Made by a program: the position numbers and the translations under genes
Source: Sanderia malayensis
Taxonomy: Eukaryota > Cnidaria > Scyphozoa > Semaeostomeae > Pelagiidae
Direction: 5' to 3'
Assembly: GCA_013076295.1 (NCBI GenBank)
Contig: RQOL01000824.1
Location: 4,154,001-4,218,000, forward strand
Length of the DNA: 64,000 nt
Notes under the pieces: generated by a model
The model's input: only the letters and a program-made list of their open reading frames with translations
Databases searched by the model: none
What the model was told of the DNA's origin: nothing
Shown here: positions 1-13,000 of the stretch, in pieces
Layout: every line of letters starts with the position of its first letter
How positions within the stretch are numbered: the first letter of the stretch is position 1

Positions 1-380
1 ATGAACCATCAGTTCATTTCAGCTCCTTTCACGCCACGCCTTTTTGTAGTTCACCCGAAAAGGCACAATTTAATTGGCGACTCAAGTTAGTTTCAGGTAA
101 AGAAATACTTCCAGAAATTATTATATGACTTGTAAGCACATTCTCTCTTTCCTTATGTCTCGCACCCTGTCATTTTGCGTTGCTTAATTTACCTTTAAAG
201 ATGTTAGCGATTATTTTGAAATCCACATCCTTGCAATCCAAATTTCTTTGCTTGGCCTACCCATTCCTTTGAATTTTAGCACTTTCAATCAAAAGAAACA
301 TTTTAAGAACACCAGCTTCTCTATATCTATTTTGACGTTGTTAGAAATTATAATTCTCAAATATTAGCCAAAGTGAAGGG
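1..380. other. Upstream region of the ZP-domain gene
   Basis: No coding sequence is recognisable here. It should contain the 5' UTR and promoter of the gene that starts at 381. I see no clear TATA box and no repeat. Confidence 0.4.
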
Positions 381-3316
381 ATGAAGTTTGAATTTGAATT
401 CGCAAGAATGTTGCTACCTATCATCCTTCTGGCTTCGAATTACTTCTACAATTTTAACTTCGCAAATTCAGGTAAAATTTTTACAAATTAATTTCAAGAT
501 TACGAAGGTCCTCTTTTACTAGTTCTAATAATAGTTAAAATAGTAAGAGCAAAAACATTCAGGCTACAGTAACCACAGAAAACAAATTATGACTTTACTT
601 TTTTTTAAGCAAATTGTGATTTGAAGAAATGTAATGTGGTGGTCTACAAGGATTGTAAAGATGAAGTATCCTGTGGTAGTATTGGAAACAAAAGTTGTGG
701 CTATCTTGCTACGGGGTTGGCAGCTAACCCAAAGTGTGCTTGGAACCAATGCAAGGCTGTTATTGGTAATGGAAAATGGCAAGATATTTGTGCGGGCATA
801 AATGCTTTTGACATTAAGGGACCATGCAATGCACAGCTTGCAAAAGGTTACAAAGGACTATCCCCCTTTACAAAGATATTTTCTCCCGGATTTCACGGAA
901 TATGGAAAACGTATGAGGGTGCAACACACTTGGGAGACAACTCTCTCTCTCTCAAACTGACATGTTCTAGTAAGTCTGATTTATTCTCACCTGCATATAC
1001 TAACTAATTTTTACTCATTGTCTAAAGAAACCTGAATTGAGCTCTTTTAATTACGTAAATGAAAAGCCGTAGTCCGAAGGTGTAAACTTACCAAACCTTT
1101 CAAATGTTGTGCATATTGTTCCACAGCAGACACGAATAAATGTGCCTCAAATGGGACAAGCAAATGTGATGTAAATGCTGATTGCATCTATACAAATGGT
1201 TCTTACAACTGCACGTGCAATTCAGGTTATTCTGGCGATGGATTTACGTGCTTTGACATTGATGAGTGTGCCATGGGAACACACACGTGCAATTACAAAG
1301 CATACTGTGACAATACAATTGGATCGTATAACTGCAGTTGTCGAGAAGGCTTCATAGGAAATGGAATTAGCTGTCATAGTAAGTATTCATGCTTAATTAG
1401 CATTAATATATATATTATTACCATTATGAGAAAATGTTACAATGCTATAGTACTGCTACTGCTACATACAAATTTTATTCACAACACCTCCCTCTCTAAA
1501 TGTAATTGCGTTGATAAGTCAGTTCCATGAATAAATAAAAATGCTTCTGTCAATTTTAGTTGGCGGTGACAGTCTGATATGCAAAGATACTTCAATGCGA
1601 TATGTTTTCGATGAAAATTTGAAGTTTGAAAATGAATCGCTAGTAACACTACGTGATCCTCAGTGCCATGCAAGGATTTTCTATCCACAAGTAGGATATT
1701 CCTTGGATACGCCGTACGGAAAATGTGGTACAACTGTGAAAGAAACCAATTCGCATATTATTTACACAAACGAGGTTTTATTTCCGTATTTTGCAAAAGC
1801 TGGCCAGGTTCTACGAACAAGCGGCAAAAGAATTAAATTTTCTTGTTCTTTGCCAAGATTTGCTGAAAGCAACACAGCACAGATTCAGTCATCTCTTGCG
1901 ATGATTAATGCCAGTGAATGTAAGTTAAATGCTAAAATACCAAATTGATTCCCTCACTCAAGGTGGGCAAGTTTAATGTTTCACCATATTTTACTTTGAA
2001 ACATTGCGATAAAAATTGCATATATTCTGAAGTTCTAAACAATATCTTACTTTAAGAAGACAACATATGAAACATGTACTGATACAAACTATAACTTCAA
2101 CTTTTATAGCTGGATATGGAGCCTTCGTGATATCACTGTCCATGTTTGAGTCGGCAAAATTCAAGGAACAAATACAAAATTTTCCTGCTTCTGTTCAACT
2201 GGATTCAAGATTATATTTCGAATCACGTGTGAATTTAGAAGACGCGGGAATTGTTCTTCTTTTGGAAGAATGCTCTGCCTCTCCTACAACGGATAAAAAC
2301 CACCCATCACGCTACCATCTCATTAAAAAGAGGTAAGTCACACGCGCACAAAGGACAACAATATCGGCATTCTGTTGTTTTCCTCAAATGTATTTAATTC
2401 GAGCCTATTCTAATGAACACAGTAGGGGATTCTTTCTCTCGTCATATTATTTCAACATGCATGCCTAATTTTACAGGTGTCCTGTTGACTCAACATTGCA
2501 ATTCAATAGAGGCGCAAAAGCTAACGTACACAGATTCAGTTTCAAATCATTCACGTTCTCTCCTCGCAATGGGCAGTTGTATCTTCATTGCAAAGTATTT
2601 ATGTGCCATCGGAGATCCACTGACCCTCGTTGCACAACAGGATGCAGTGGTAACAACATCAATAGAATCATGGCAAGAAGATCAGTTGAAGATGCAACCC
2701 AGTTTGAGACAGTTACAGGACCTAATATATGGTTGGCTGTTGCAGGAAACAATTATATCAAATCACTGCAAAAAAGAGACATCCACAAAGAGTATCTTCC
2801 ATCAAAAGAATACAGTTTAACAATTGGACCATTTGTCCCAGGATCAAAGAGGAAAACACCACATGGTATAAGTGTTTTCATCATGTATTCTAATAGTTTG
2901 TAAAGTAAAGTCCCATATGTTTGAGGTCTGACGTAGGTTGGTGATGTCACTATGTAGTGTTTATATGAATTCACTTTATAAAAACACATTCTTGGCTATT
3001 GTATTTTGTGTAAAATAGAAAAATATAAAGTTTATTTTAGTTATATGATTATTTAATATCTTAAATCCCAGCTTCTTAAACTGATAATGTTTTGCTTCAT
3101 TTTACAGGTTTCAGCACAATCAAAGGAATATCTGTTGGCTTAGGACTGTTGGCATTCCTGCTGATTGGATGTATACTTGTAGTTATTTGTCGAAGAAGAC
3201 AGAGACAGAACTCTGTGAAAACAAATGCTGAAAATGTGGCAGCAGGAACAGTGGACATTAACATGGCATATGAGCCAGATTTAAGTCTGGAAATAGATGC
3301 CCAAACAATTCAGTAA
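381..3316 (+). CDS. EGF-ZP domain single-pass membrane protein (uromodulin/OIT3-like), 7 exons
   Basis: Likely an extracellular matrix or cell-surface polymerising protein. Exons: 381-471, 610-969, 1127-1378, 1560-1919, 2110-2332, 2477-2865, 3108-3316; all junctions are GT-AG with matching phase, giving 627 residues. Residues 1-30 are a signal peptide. Residues about 31-150 form a cysteine-rich region I do not recognise. Two calcium-binding-type EGF repeats follow (about 151-234, with a D-I-D-E-C motif), then a ZP domain (about 240-555, including D-P-R-C-x-x-G-C near its end). A transmembrane helix lies near residue 570, followed by a basic stop-transfer stretch (CRRRQRQ) and a short cytoplasmic tail. 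The start is the first in-frame ATG before the signal peptide. The exon borders match the domain borders (phase 1-1 for the EGF exon), as expected for shuffled modules. It converges on PEX10. Confidence 0.9.
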
Positions 3317-3349
3317 AAAATGTTTCTTACCTTCTATTGCACTTTCACG

Positions 3350-5270
3350 TCAATAGCAAAAATGTTTAAGAAAAATTAGTCTTGATGGAATTAACAAATC
3401 TCTGCACACTGGACATTCATTCTGAAAGTAAATGAAGTAATAAATGTTAAAAGAATAAGTAAGTTGAGATTATGTTAAATTGATACAATATGAAAATAAA
3501 CATGTACCTTTGTTGCAGACCATTCCATGATGCAATTCCAACAAAATAAATGTCCACATATTGTTGAGGTTGCATAATCCACCTTTTCAAGGCATAAAGA
3601 ACAGTTGACGTTATTCTGTCTAGTTGAAATGCAGTTTTCTGTAACATCTACCACATCAGGAGAACCTTGCAACTTCTTCTCAGAAGACATGGATAATTTA
3701 TCAGCATGTTTGAATATGGTCTGAAATATAATAAGCATGATCAAAATTGGGATAAATAATTTTGTACAATCATCAAAACAGCAAATCATAGCAGCCAAAA
3801 TTCTATATAGCATCAAATTCTGACATGTTAAAAAATATTTTAAAATAATTATTATTGCACATACTTTGCAAAGTTGGAAAATAAAATTTGGAATAGTTAT
3901 AGCCAGCTGAAGTCCCATTGATACACCAAGAATCTTGTAGATTGAAATTGCTGAAGAGTCCTTCAAAAACTTTCGAATTAAAACCTATAAATAAAATGAA
4001 ACAAATTATTAAGATCTTTGCCCAACTAGGAGGAAAGACCTGAACTCCTGAAAGTACCACCCTATAACATTTTATATGAATGAAATACATGTCTGTGATA
4101 GCCCATCTCATTTTAAATAACATACTAAAATGCTGCAAGTTTGCTGGCAACTTACATATTTTAGTCCCAAGATTCTTTGAGATATTTTATAGTGATGCCC
4201 TTCAAAGTAAAACAGGACCAAGTTCAGCTGCTCAAGAACTAGAATAGAATAACAAGCTTTTAAATATCAAATCAGTAATGTATTTCCCAAAAATTGTGCA
4301 TAATTAGAGCTATATTGCAAATAAATACCAACCTGCAATGGCCTGAGTAAACAGTGTTTCATAGGTAGACTGATTTTGGACAGACATTCCTAGAAATATA
4401 GATTCAACAGAATTATGCAAAGCAGCTGGGAATCCACTTGTCGTATACATAAAAATTAGGCATTATCAAACTATTGACTTACTTACTTTGAAAATATGTG
4501 AAAAATAATTTCAAAAAGTAAAAAAATCGTTTGCTAAAATATGGAAATATATGATCCAAGAAAATCATCAGCTTCAGTTTCTAAGAAAAAATAAAAAAAT
4601 ATGCTCTTAGCTTCAATATGGCTTCAAGAAATATATGACGAAATGTCACGAATGAAGATTGAAAGTGAAAAAACTATGAACGTAAAAATATAAATAAATG
4701 GGTAAACATCAGACACACATCATGGGAAGGTGTTTGAAATGTATATTGATCCATGTGTGTAATACTACAATATTCCTGGCCAAGAGTCTGAAATCCTACA
4801 AAATGCAAGCAACTTCGTTTACCACACTATTTATCTCTAACTTCAAGCAATAAGCTGAATGCTTAGTTAATGTTACAGGTATCAAAATAATCTAGTCTTG
4901 ATGGATTTTGTGACTACTTGATATCCTGTTATTAAAATTACTTATTTTTACCGGATCCATTTGTAAGACAGAAATAACAGAGATCTCCCAATAGTGATAT
5001 TTCCTGGTGAAATTTTATCCAATATCTTGCTCCTGCATGTAGAAAAGGAAGCTTTAATGTAATAGTGGGTTCAAGCAGCCGTTAACAACATAATTGAAGA
5101 TAAAATGCTGCAAAGTCCTAGCTACATTATCTTTAAAAAAACTACAATTCATAATGCAAATTACCAAGCCATCCTAAAAATGCTGTGGATATTCTACTTT
5201 TAAAGCTTTCCAGAAAATACTGATCCTTCTGATGAGATCGAACAATTTCTGGTTGTCCAGCAAGAGCCAT
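3350..5270 (-). CDS. PEX10: Peroxin-10, peroxisomal RING E3 ligase subunit, 9 exons
   Basis: PEX10 is one of three RING peroxins in the peroxisomal membrane that ubiquitinate the PEX5 import receptor. Exons in transcript order: 5165-5270, 4952-5032, 4719-4795, 4487-4580, 4333-4389, 4156-4238, 3865-3984, 3508-3720, 3350-3421; phases agree and give 300 residues (human 326). Family-typical segments: N-terminal PEIVRSHQKDQ, then GFQTLGQEY, and a membrane segment containing LGVSMGLQL. The C-terminal C3HC4 RING has CSLC, CGHLFCWNC and CPVC and is followed by the usual IFLKH end. The donor after exon 3 is GTGTGT, which is weak but phase-consistent. The gene is divergent from a zinc-finger gene 415 bp away and convergent with the ZP gene. 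Confidence 0.95.
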
Positions 5271-5685
5271 TATTCTTCAATTACTAGCCTGTGCAGTCAT
5301 AGTATGTAATAACCGAGTGAGAAACGCATAAGATACGCTAGTTGAAAGGGTGTTATTCTTGATGATAAAAACAGGAATTCAAATTATATTGTATAAAAAA
5401 TATAAGTTCGCAGGCACACCACTCCACCATTTGATCATTGATTGTGAAGACGTCTTGTCTTGAAATGCAATTCAAATTTCAATGTGATTCCAGCGGGCAC
5501 TTAATTCAATGAAATGAAATTGAACTGAGTTCAGTCCAGACGTAAATTCGTCTGTATTGAAACTGGCCTTGTCTGGCCGTGTGTTGCTGTTGTTTGTGGT
5601 GTTGAATTCAAATTCAAATGTCAAATTTGTCGAAGTTTGGACAAACGACGAATTCCTTCACGCAATCTTAACTTTACATCGGCCC
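5271..5685. promoter_or_regulatory. Shared divergent promoter region of PEX10 and the zinc-finger gene
   Basis: The two start codons face away from each other across 415 bp with no other gene between, so both promoters and 5' UTRs must lie here. I see no clear TATA box. The reading frame of the + gene stays open upstream of its ATG to about 5557 but has no other ATG. Confidence 0.5.
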
Positions 5686-6486
5686 ATGGCAACTTCAGAC
5701 TTTGATACGAATCAAGATGTTAATGTTAGGTCCTTTTTCACGTTTTTTGAAGTGGCAAAGGAAAATTCCTTGCTTCCAAGACGAACATGCAAATTAACAG
5801 ACTGCAAATTTTCCTCTGGAAATAAAAATATTGGTCATTATCATTGCAAATTGTGCTCTCTGATTACCAGAGGATTTCAAGAAAAACGTATGCTTGCACA
5901 TATCAATGCAAAACATAGTAATACCCCAGGAAGACAGATATCCAAAATTGTTTTACCAGTGTCTCGTAGAGATAGAGAGGAGGAGGAAGGAAACACAAAC
6001 TCATTGCATGATCATCTTTATTCCCAGGACAGTTTCATACCGTCCATGTCATTTGAATTATCGAGCAGGGAAGTCTCTCCACATCAAATCAGCCAAATTA
6101 GTCCACCATCATCAAGACCAACAGCTTTACAAACGTGCAACATTTCCACACAGTCAACTGGTAAAGTTCATTACACATTGGCAAAAGAATTTCAGTTGAC
6201 AACACCAACACCACTGGTTGCTAAAGATTGCAATGGAGTTGCTGTAAAATCATGCTTCATTCCAGACTGTTCAGAGACAAGTAACAGCAAGCTGAGACCA
6301 ATTCTTGGCAGAAAATCTCTTGTGACTGGGAATACAGCTGAGGATTTCAAACTGCTCTGCACTTTTTACAGAGTTTCCAAGGTTGCCAACTTTAAAAATG
6401 CTTCTATTTGTAAAAAGCATTGGAAAGACTGGTATAATTTCAATTATCGTTTGAAAATAGCAATGAAAGGGGTAAATTCTTCTTAA
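5686..6486 (+). CDS. Small zinc-finger protein with possible THAP-like C-terminus, single exon
   Basis: Uncharacterised protein of 266 residues, presumably nuclear and nucleic-acid binding. It starts at the first ATG of the frame. Residues about 36-75 hold cysteines and a C2H2-like finger (HCKLC, then LAHINAKH; C-x2-C-x14-H-x4-H). The middle is polar and rich in serine. The last 70 residues contain CFIPDC, then about 46 residues, then CKKHW. This C-x4-C-x46-C-x2-H spacing fits the C2CH pattern of THAP domains, though THAP domains normally sit at the N-terminus and other THAP hallmarks are not evident. I cannot exclude a gene derived from a transposase. No intron is visible. A possible AATAAA lies near 6675. 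Confidence 0.6.
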   Translation: MATSDFDTNQDVNVRSFFTFFEVAKENSLLPRRTCKLTDCKFSSGNKNIGHYHCKLCSLITRGFQEKRMLAHINAKHSNTPGRQISKIVLPVSRRDREEEEGNTNSLHDHLYSQDSFIPSMSFELSSREVSPHQISQISPPSSRPTALQTCNISTQSTGKVHYTLAKEFQLTTPTPLVAKDCNGVAVKSCFIPDCSETSNSKLRPILGRKSLVTGNTAEDFKLLCTFYRVSKVANFKNASICKKHWKDWYNFNYRLKIAMKGVNSS

Positions 6487-7031
6487 CTATCTAGAGGTAA
6501 TTATTGAAGCTAACCATATCAAGTTATAACTTCAACTGGGACATTTTTTTTATTTAACTTTCCTACTAACAAATATGCATAATTTATATTCTACAATTAC
6601 ATTAAAATACTTTGGGAGTAAATTGTGATGGCTTTCTCTCAAAATTTCATTTTTGCTGGAGTGTGTTTGGGTATGCAAATAAAAAGTGGCATGTACATAC
6701 ACTAGGCAAAATGGCAAAAAGAGTGCCAGGAGAGCAAAGAAAAATGGTAGCAAAATATCCATTGTCTCATTTCTAGAAAAATTATGTAGTAACAAAATTA
6801 GCAAAATAACAAATATACAAATCCAAAATGCAAAAATATAAGAAAATGTCCAAGGTAGAAAACAGAAGGTGATATAAATTAATAAATGTTAGCTATTAAA
6901 TAGAAATCTGATCTACAAATGGGTTAAGCAAGGACATAGAAAAGGTTTAATTCAATTTGGTTTTATTAACCTACAAAGATTAGATGTTAACATAATATTA
7001 TGATAGTGACACCAATTAAATATCAATATAG
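6487..7031. other. Gap between convergent genes
   Basis: AT-rich and holds the 3' UTRs of the zinc-finger gene (+) and the M13 peptidase gene (-). A minus-strand AATAAA lies near 6962-6967, a plausible polyadenylation signal for the peptidase. Nothing else is recognised. Confidence 0.4.
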
Positions 7032-10000
7032 CTACCAAAGTTTGCATTTCTTCTTAGGATTCATGGGTGATCCTACTTTGCAATTAAACGCTTTTGCAAA
7101 CTCATAACTGTTTGACAAAGTACCTTGGACTCTACAATAAAAGCAAAACATTACCAAAGATTCCTTTTGACAAACCATGGCCACAAACCATGTTCATACA
7201 ATATTGACTGATTGATAATCTAAACATACAAACCTAAAAATTGGGAAGCTATGAGGATCAGTAAAGATTCGTCCAATTATTGAAGCTTTAGGTTCAATAA
7301 CACACCAAATCTTGAAATAAAATCAGAGAGCATGTTGCTATTTATTCACAGTTTTTTCTCTGACTGTTCCAATTATCTGATACGTACATGTCACATTTAT
7401 ATGCACAACCTTAGGTATATTTCTTTACAACAAAATTACCTTAGCAAATGCAACAAAGAAAAGCTGGTCACTGGTGAGATGTTGTAGTCCAGGTAATTTC
7501 AGTTCATTTGGATGTTCTTTGGCATAAGCTTTGAAAGCAAGGTATGCTAACTTAACACCACCATTATCAGCCATATTTTCTCCACATGACAAGTTTCCAT
7601 TCATCTGAAATTGATGAAAATTTAACTCAATACCAATCACTGCTAGCAAATGGGTTGTAGTGTCATATCTTTTTGGATAATTTGGGAGATGGTCTTATAT
7701 GACAAAAGTTCCTAAAAACTGAAGATCTGCCCCCCCCCTCATGTCCCAGGTCTTGGTTTAAAAACGTTTGCAGATAAAAATGGATGGAGATGTTATTTAT
7801 TTGCCAATAAATAACAATAGCTCTTTAACTTACATGTCGTCCAAAAATTGCAAAGTGTGAATATTGCTTAATTATACAGTCTGCAACATGTTGATATTGC
7901 TTAATAACAGATTTGTCCCACCATTGAACCAAGCGACCATCTTTGTTAAACTTCCTTCCTTAAATTGCACAAAGAGACAGCCGTAAATTTATTTGAAATA
8001 TAACAATACTCTTAGTTTATTATGACTATAACAGTTTAGAAAGTTTCATTTTGTTTTAGTCTATATCAGGAAACTGAAAAGGTTAGATGCACAAAAGTTA
8101 CTTTAATCAAAATAGATAGAAAGGTTATAAAAAGAAGAAATACCATAATCATCAAATGCATGCGTAAGTTCATGTCCAATGATTGTGCCAATTCCACCAT
8201 ACTTGAAGGATCTGTAAGACAAGATAAAAAAGACCATCTTAATAACAGAGCAACATGGCTTACTATGTCTTAAAGAAAATAGTATACACTATCCATAACA
8301 TACTTTGTAATATGGATTTTAAGCAAATAAACTTTGTGAAAAAGTGTTCAGCTCTGACAGCTTCATAATACATATTTATCAAATAATGGTGAAGATGAAT
8401 TCCGTTCAAGAAATTTTTATTTTTTACTTTCCCTTTTTCTCTTTTCATGTATACTTTAATTTCGTAAGTTGTTTATTTTTTATCTTTGGAGTATATGTAA
8501 ATACTTGCCCTTTTTGTTTTTATGGTATTTATTGTAATCAATTTTAATCGAGAATGAAATTAATATTAAAAATTTAAAAAAAAATTCAGTTCAAGAAATA
8601 ATGATGACGATGACAAGAATAAAATAATGACAATACTTGAATTGACTAATGGCAACTTGGTGAAGAAGCGTAGGATGTCTTCCAAAAATCAACAGAAACC
8701 AAAGGCCGGTAGGCAGGACATCTAGTCCCAGTGGGGAACCACAAATGGGCCAAGAAAAAAACTGAATAGACTCCATGGGACAGAAAAAGAGCAAAGGAAA
8801 GACCAAAGAGATGGTGGAGAGATGACACCAAGCAGAAGGCAGGCAGCATGCAGCATAAGACTGTGTTGAGTGGAGCAAGTTGTGGAGGCCATCATCTGCC
8901 ACCAGTGGCATGAAAGGTCGATGATGACAATGATGATGATGGTGATGATGAATTGTAAATATGCACAAATGTGACTTGTGATCTGATGTAATACTCTCTT
9001 TTTATGGATTGTCAAAATTCATAAAAGCAAAAAACTATGTTGTAACAAAGTTTTCTGCAACTTAATCGAAGAAAATTTGCCAAACTATTGCTTTACAATT
9101 TTGTCACAACATAACTTTTTGTGGTCAATAAAAAAGGAAGAAAAACTAAAATTGCAAAAAAATTTCCTAAAAATTTACTTACGCAGGATATTGATGATGA
9201 TAAAAATATGGTCCCAAGATTCCTGCAGGGAATACTAAAAGACACAATTTCATTAATATTTAAGTTGAACTGATACTATAAAAAACCTTATATTATAAAA
9301 ATCAATAAAAATTAAAGCTGCCAAATGTAGCACTTAAGTTAAAAACTTACCGATTCTATTTTGATTTGCTGAGTAAAATGCATTTACTGTAGCTGGAGAT
9401 GATGTCCACCTAGATGAAAAAAAACAATTATTATAGCAACAGAAACAAAAAACTACAATTAATCAATACTGTAAACGATACCATAGTACATATGATATTA
9501 CAAAGTATTGACTAAACTTGAATTACATGAGATTTTGTTTCCAGAATTTCAAAAGGTCTAAAATACTCACTCTCCCCTATCCCGCTTACTATGCAAACGC
9601 TTTATGGACTGATTTGTAAGAAATTGGGAAACTTGGAAAAAATTTCCAATATAATCTTCCTTCTTCAGTGTTAACTGAAACATGACAAACAAATATTAAT
9701 ACCAACTTGCATAGAATGATATTCTTTTAAAAGCGTAACTTAGAAAAATGAAAATGAAAAGAAGTATTGAATGGAAGACTGTCATCAACAATAGATTCCT
9801 GAAGACAAACAACAAATAGAGGCTGCAACAAAAACTACAGACAAACAACGTTAACCAGGCATGTAGAGAAAAAGAGCTTTTAAAACAAACTCCAATAAGG
9901 CAACATGTTAAAGACAGAACTTACCCCAGCATATTTTTTTTCCAGCTTCTTGTCATCCATCATAAAATTTGGGTATGCTACAAGCCTCAGCATTGCGAGG

Positions 10001-13000
10001 GCCTGCAAAGAAAAGGTGTAAATAAAAAATAAAAACACAGCAGTTCATGATGCCAGTCACAAAATGCAGTGATAACATTGTGAAAAGCGAGTATATTTTC
10101 AATGATAAAATTTGATGAAGTGAATGGCATAAAAGTAAACCTTTTCCTTTGCTCTCTGCTTTGTTTTTTCATTCATCCAGTCAACATTCTTCAAATTATT
10201 GATAAAAGCATGTCTTATTTCATGAATCATACGTGAAACCTAAAAATGAAATAAAATTGACTGTGAGTTTGTTTACTGCATTGACTGGGGGAATAAGGAA
10301 AATCAAAAATACAGAATCTCTTTTATAATACAAATGAGCTCCACCTCTTTGATCAGGTGAAACCTCTGGTTTATTACAAAAAGATCTGCATAAGAACATA
10401 TACCTCTGGTTTGGCATATTTGCTTTTAAATTCACTGTCCACAAACAGTCGGCCATAAGCAAATGGCATCCATTTTTGGATAGTGTTTACACATGTTAAC
10501 CAATGTGGAGATGAGACTTTCGTTCCATAGTATACTTTGGAAAACTTTAGATCCACTGCTTTTATTTTTGACCCAGCAAATCGTTTAAGAGTAAGCAAAA
10601 CTCTCCACATCATATAATTAGCAAGAACTCTGCAAATTGAAAAAAAAACATATGTAGCAGGCAGATATCAAAATATTACTAAATGCAAATAGCAAACAAC
10701 AACTATGAAAACTGCCGTTAAATATCTATACAAAACAGTACTGTTGACAATTTGGTGTTATAAATGTGTATATTTTAAGATTTTCAAATCAAAATACAAA
10801 CATAAACTCGTATACTTACTCTTTATTGGTCTTCTTGATTAGCTTATCAAGTTTTCTGAAATATTCTTCACCCGCCACAACAATTTTCTTGGGAGAAGAT
10901 GATTTTGCTTTGGAAGAATTCATCCATGGTTGAATAATATTGTTCCAGTTTATCTTCAATAACAAAGAGTGACTCTTCATTAAACAAAATAAGAAGTCTC
11001 ATGCCTGCATCCTCATTGATTCAATTTTTGAAGAGTAAATGACTTGCCAAATATTAACAAAATTTGAATTTCATACCTCAGAGTTCAATTTTTCAAGCTG
11101 TTTAATTGTCATTTTTTTCTGGACTTTTTCAGGGTTCCTAAAAGCTGTTCTTGGCAAATATATTTTTGCAAGCTTCTTTTCGAACTGCAAAACCTTTGTC
11201 ATTGAAGAAGCTAAGTTTTTACTGCTGTAGCCAAATATTTTCATCACTTGCAACATCATCTCAAAATACACATCACGCACCTGAAAAATAAACAGTCTGA
11301 CAACTGAATTAAAAAACAAAGTAAATAAAACCAGGATGCATATCTTCACATACGAGTCAAGACAAAATGAACAGAAGCTGAATAAACATAGATAATAAAT
11401 TTAAAAGAATTATAATTACACGTGTTTCTTTTGGTTTTTGTGAAAGGTAATAATCTTTTGGAAGGTACAATCCACTCTGGCTAACCTGAGTTAAAATAAA
11501 AGCAAATTGAAAACAGATTCTTATGAATGCATGCCCTGAAAGAGGGCATTTTAATATTATATATGTTCCAATGTTGTTGATATGCTGAAATGCTTAAGAC
11601 AAATAAAAGTAGCTTTTACCCTTAATGCATAATAATTTGGATTCTTGAAATCCAAATCCACAGTTAGAGCAAAAAAGGCAGTAACTGGAACATTAAGCAG
11701 AAGTTTATTGAGAGATTTCTTGAAATTCCAATGATTTTTATTCCATTTTGTACCATCAAGAGGCCATGGACCATAACGGGACAAAATTGCCTGTATAGAA
11801 GTAACTCCACTATTGTCTGAGAGTTGTTCATTCATGCATGAATCAAAAGCAGCCTTTAAATTGTTAATGTATTCCAATTCTGAAAGAGAAGACAAAAATA
11901 AATAATAAAAGGTCTGTTGTATTTGAACTTCTTCATTTCTGAATAGGCAAATAAACACACTGAAACCAAAAGAAAAAAAAGTGAATCTGAACTTGATACA
12001 TACTTTTTCCATTTGCAATTTTTTCCAAGATCTTACGCATAATAAAAGAGTTGGATCTCCTTTTTGACTCAAAAGACATTGTTCGTACCATATCAGGTAA
12101 TGGCTCATGCCTTTCAGAAAACTTTCCACAAACATGACCATAAAAGTCATTACAAGGATCAACATCATGATTCATTGTTGAAAGAACCTTTGCAGAAGCA
12201 AGGATACATTCAGGAGATAAACATAAGTTGCTGGTCTTTTTCGGTGACATGAAAGGTTGACTATTATCTCCATCTGGTTCTTCTGCATGGAAAAACATTC
12301 TTAAGTAATACTCCATACATATCATACATAAAAAATCTGTTACAATCATGGAGGCTTCTGAATCTCAGTGAAAAAGTACTCATGCTGAATAACGACATGA
12401 AATAAAAGAGCTGTTTGTTATCAATGTGGTTCTGGGACCTGGTATAAATTCCTTAAAAACTATGGAAGAATGGAGAGCTGCAGTTCATGGTTTTGATTGC
12501 ATGTGTGTGGGATTAAATCTGTGCAGGCATTGCCTCCAATTAGGAAATGCCAAGCAGTGCATAATGCCTAGGCTACACCACTGTATGCATGCATAATAAC
12601 ATTGTGTAGCCCACAAAACAAATTTTAAACTGCTAACTTTGAAAATACTGAAGAGAGGAAAGAGCAACAATTAATCAAACCAATTTCTAAGCAAACCAGA
12701 GTCCTCAAAATTGTAATAACGGACCCGGCTTGATTTTGTGGGCTAGTTTCACTGGAAGTAATCACATTTCTAATGACATTTCGAAAAAGGTTGTTACCAA
12801 ACACAACTCAAAATTCTACAAAATGGTGCTACACACCTTCACCATCATCGCCTTCATTATTATTAAGAAAATGTTCCTCATCTGGTTCTGTTAAATCAAC
12901 CGATTTCAAACGATGAACTGGATCTGGAATGAAAGAGGAATGTAATAAATAATAAATTATTCATAGAGTTCACCAGCGCTTTAATTGCGAACTAAAATTA

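Noticed and set aside
2413..2820. Plus-strand ORF overlapping the sixth ZP-gene exon
   Set aside because: Out of frame with the ZP domain; the +1 frame carries DPRC and the other ZP cysteines.
8591..8968. Minus-strand ORF with a run of histidines
   Set aside because: It is the complement of a GATGATG microsatellite and LINE remnant.
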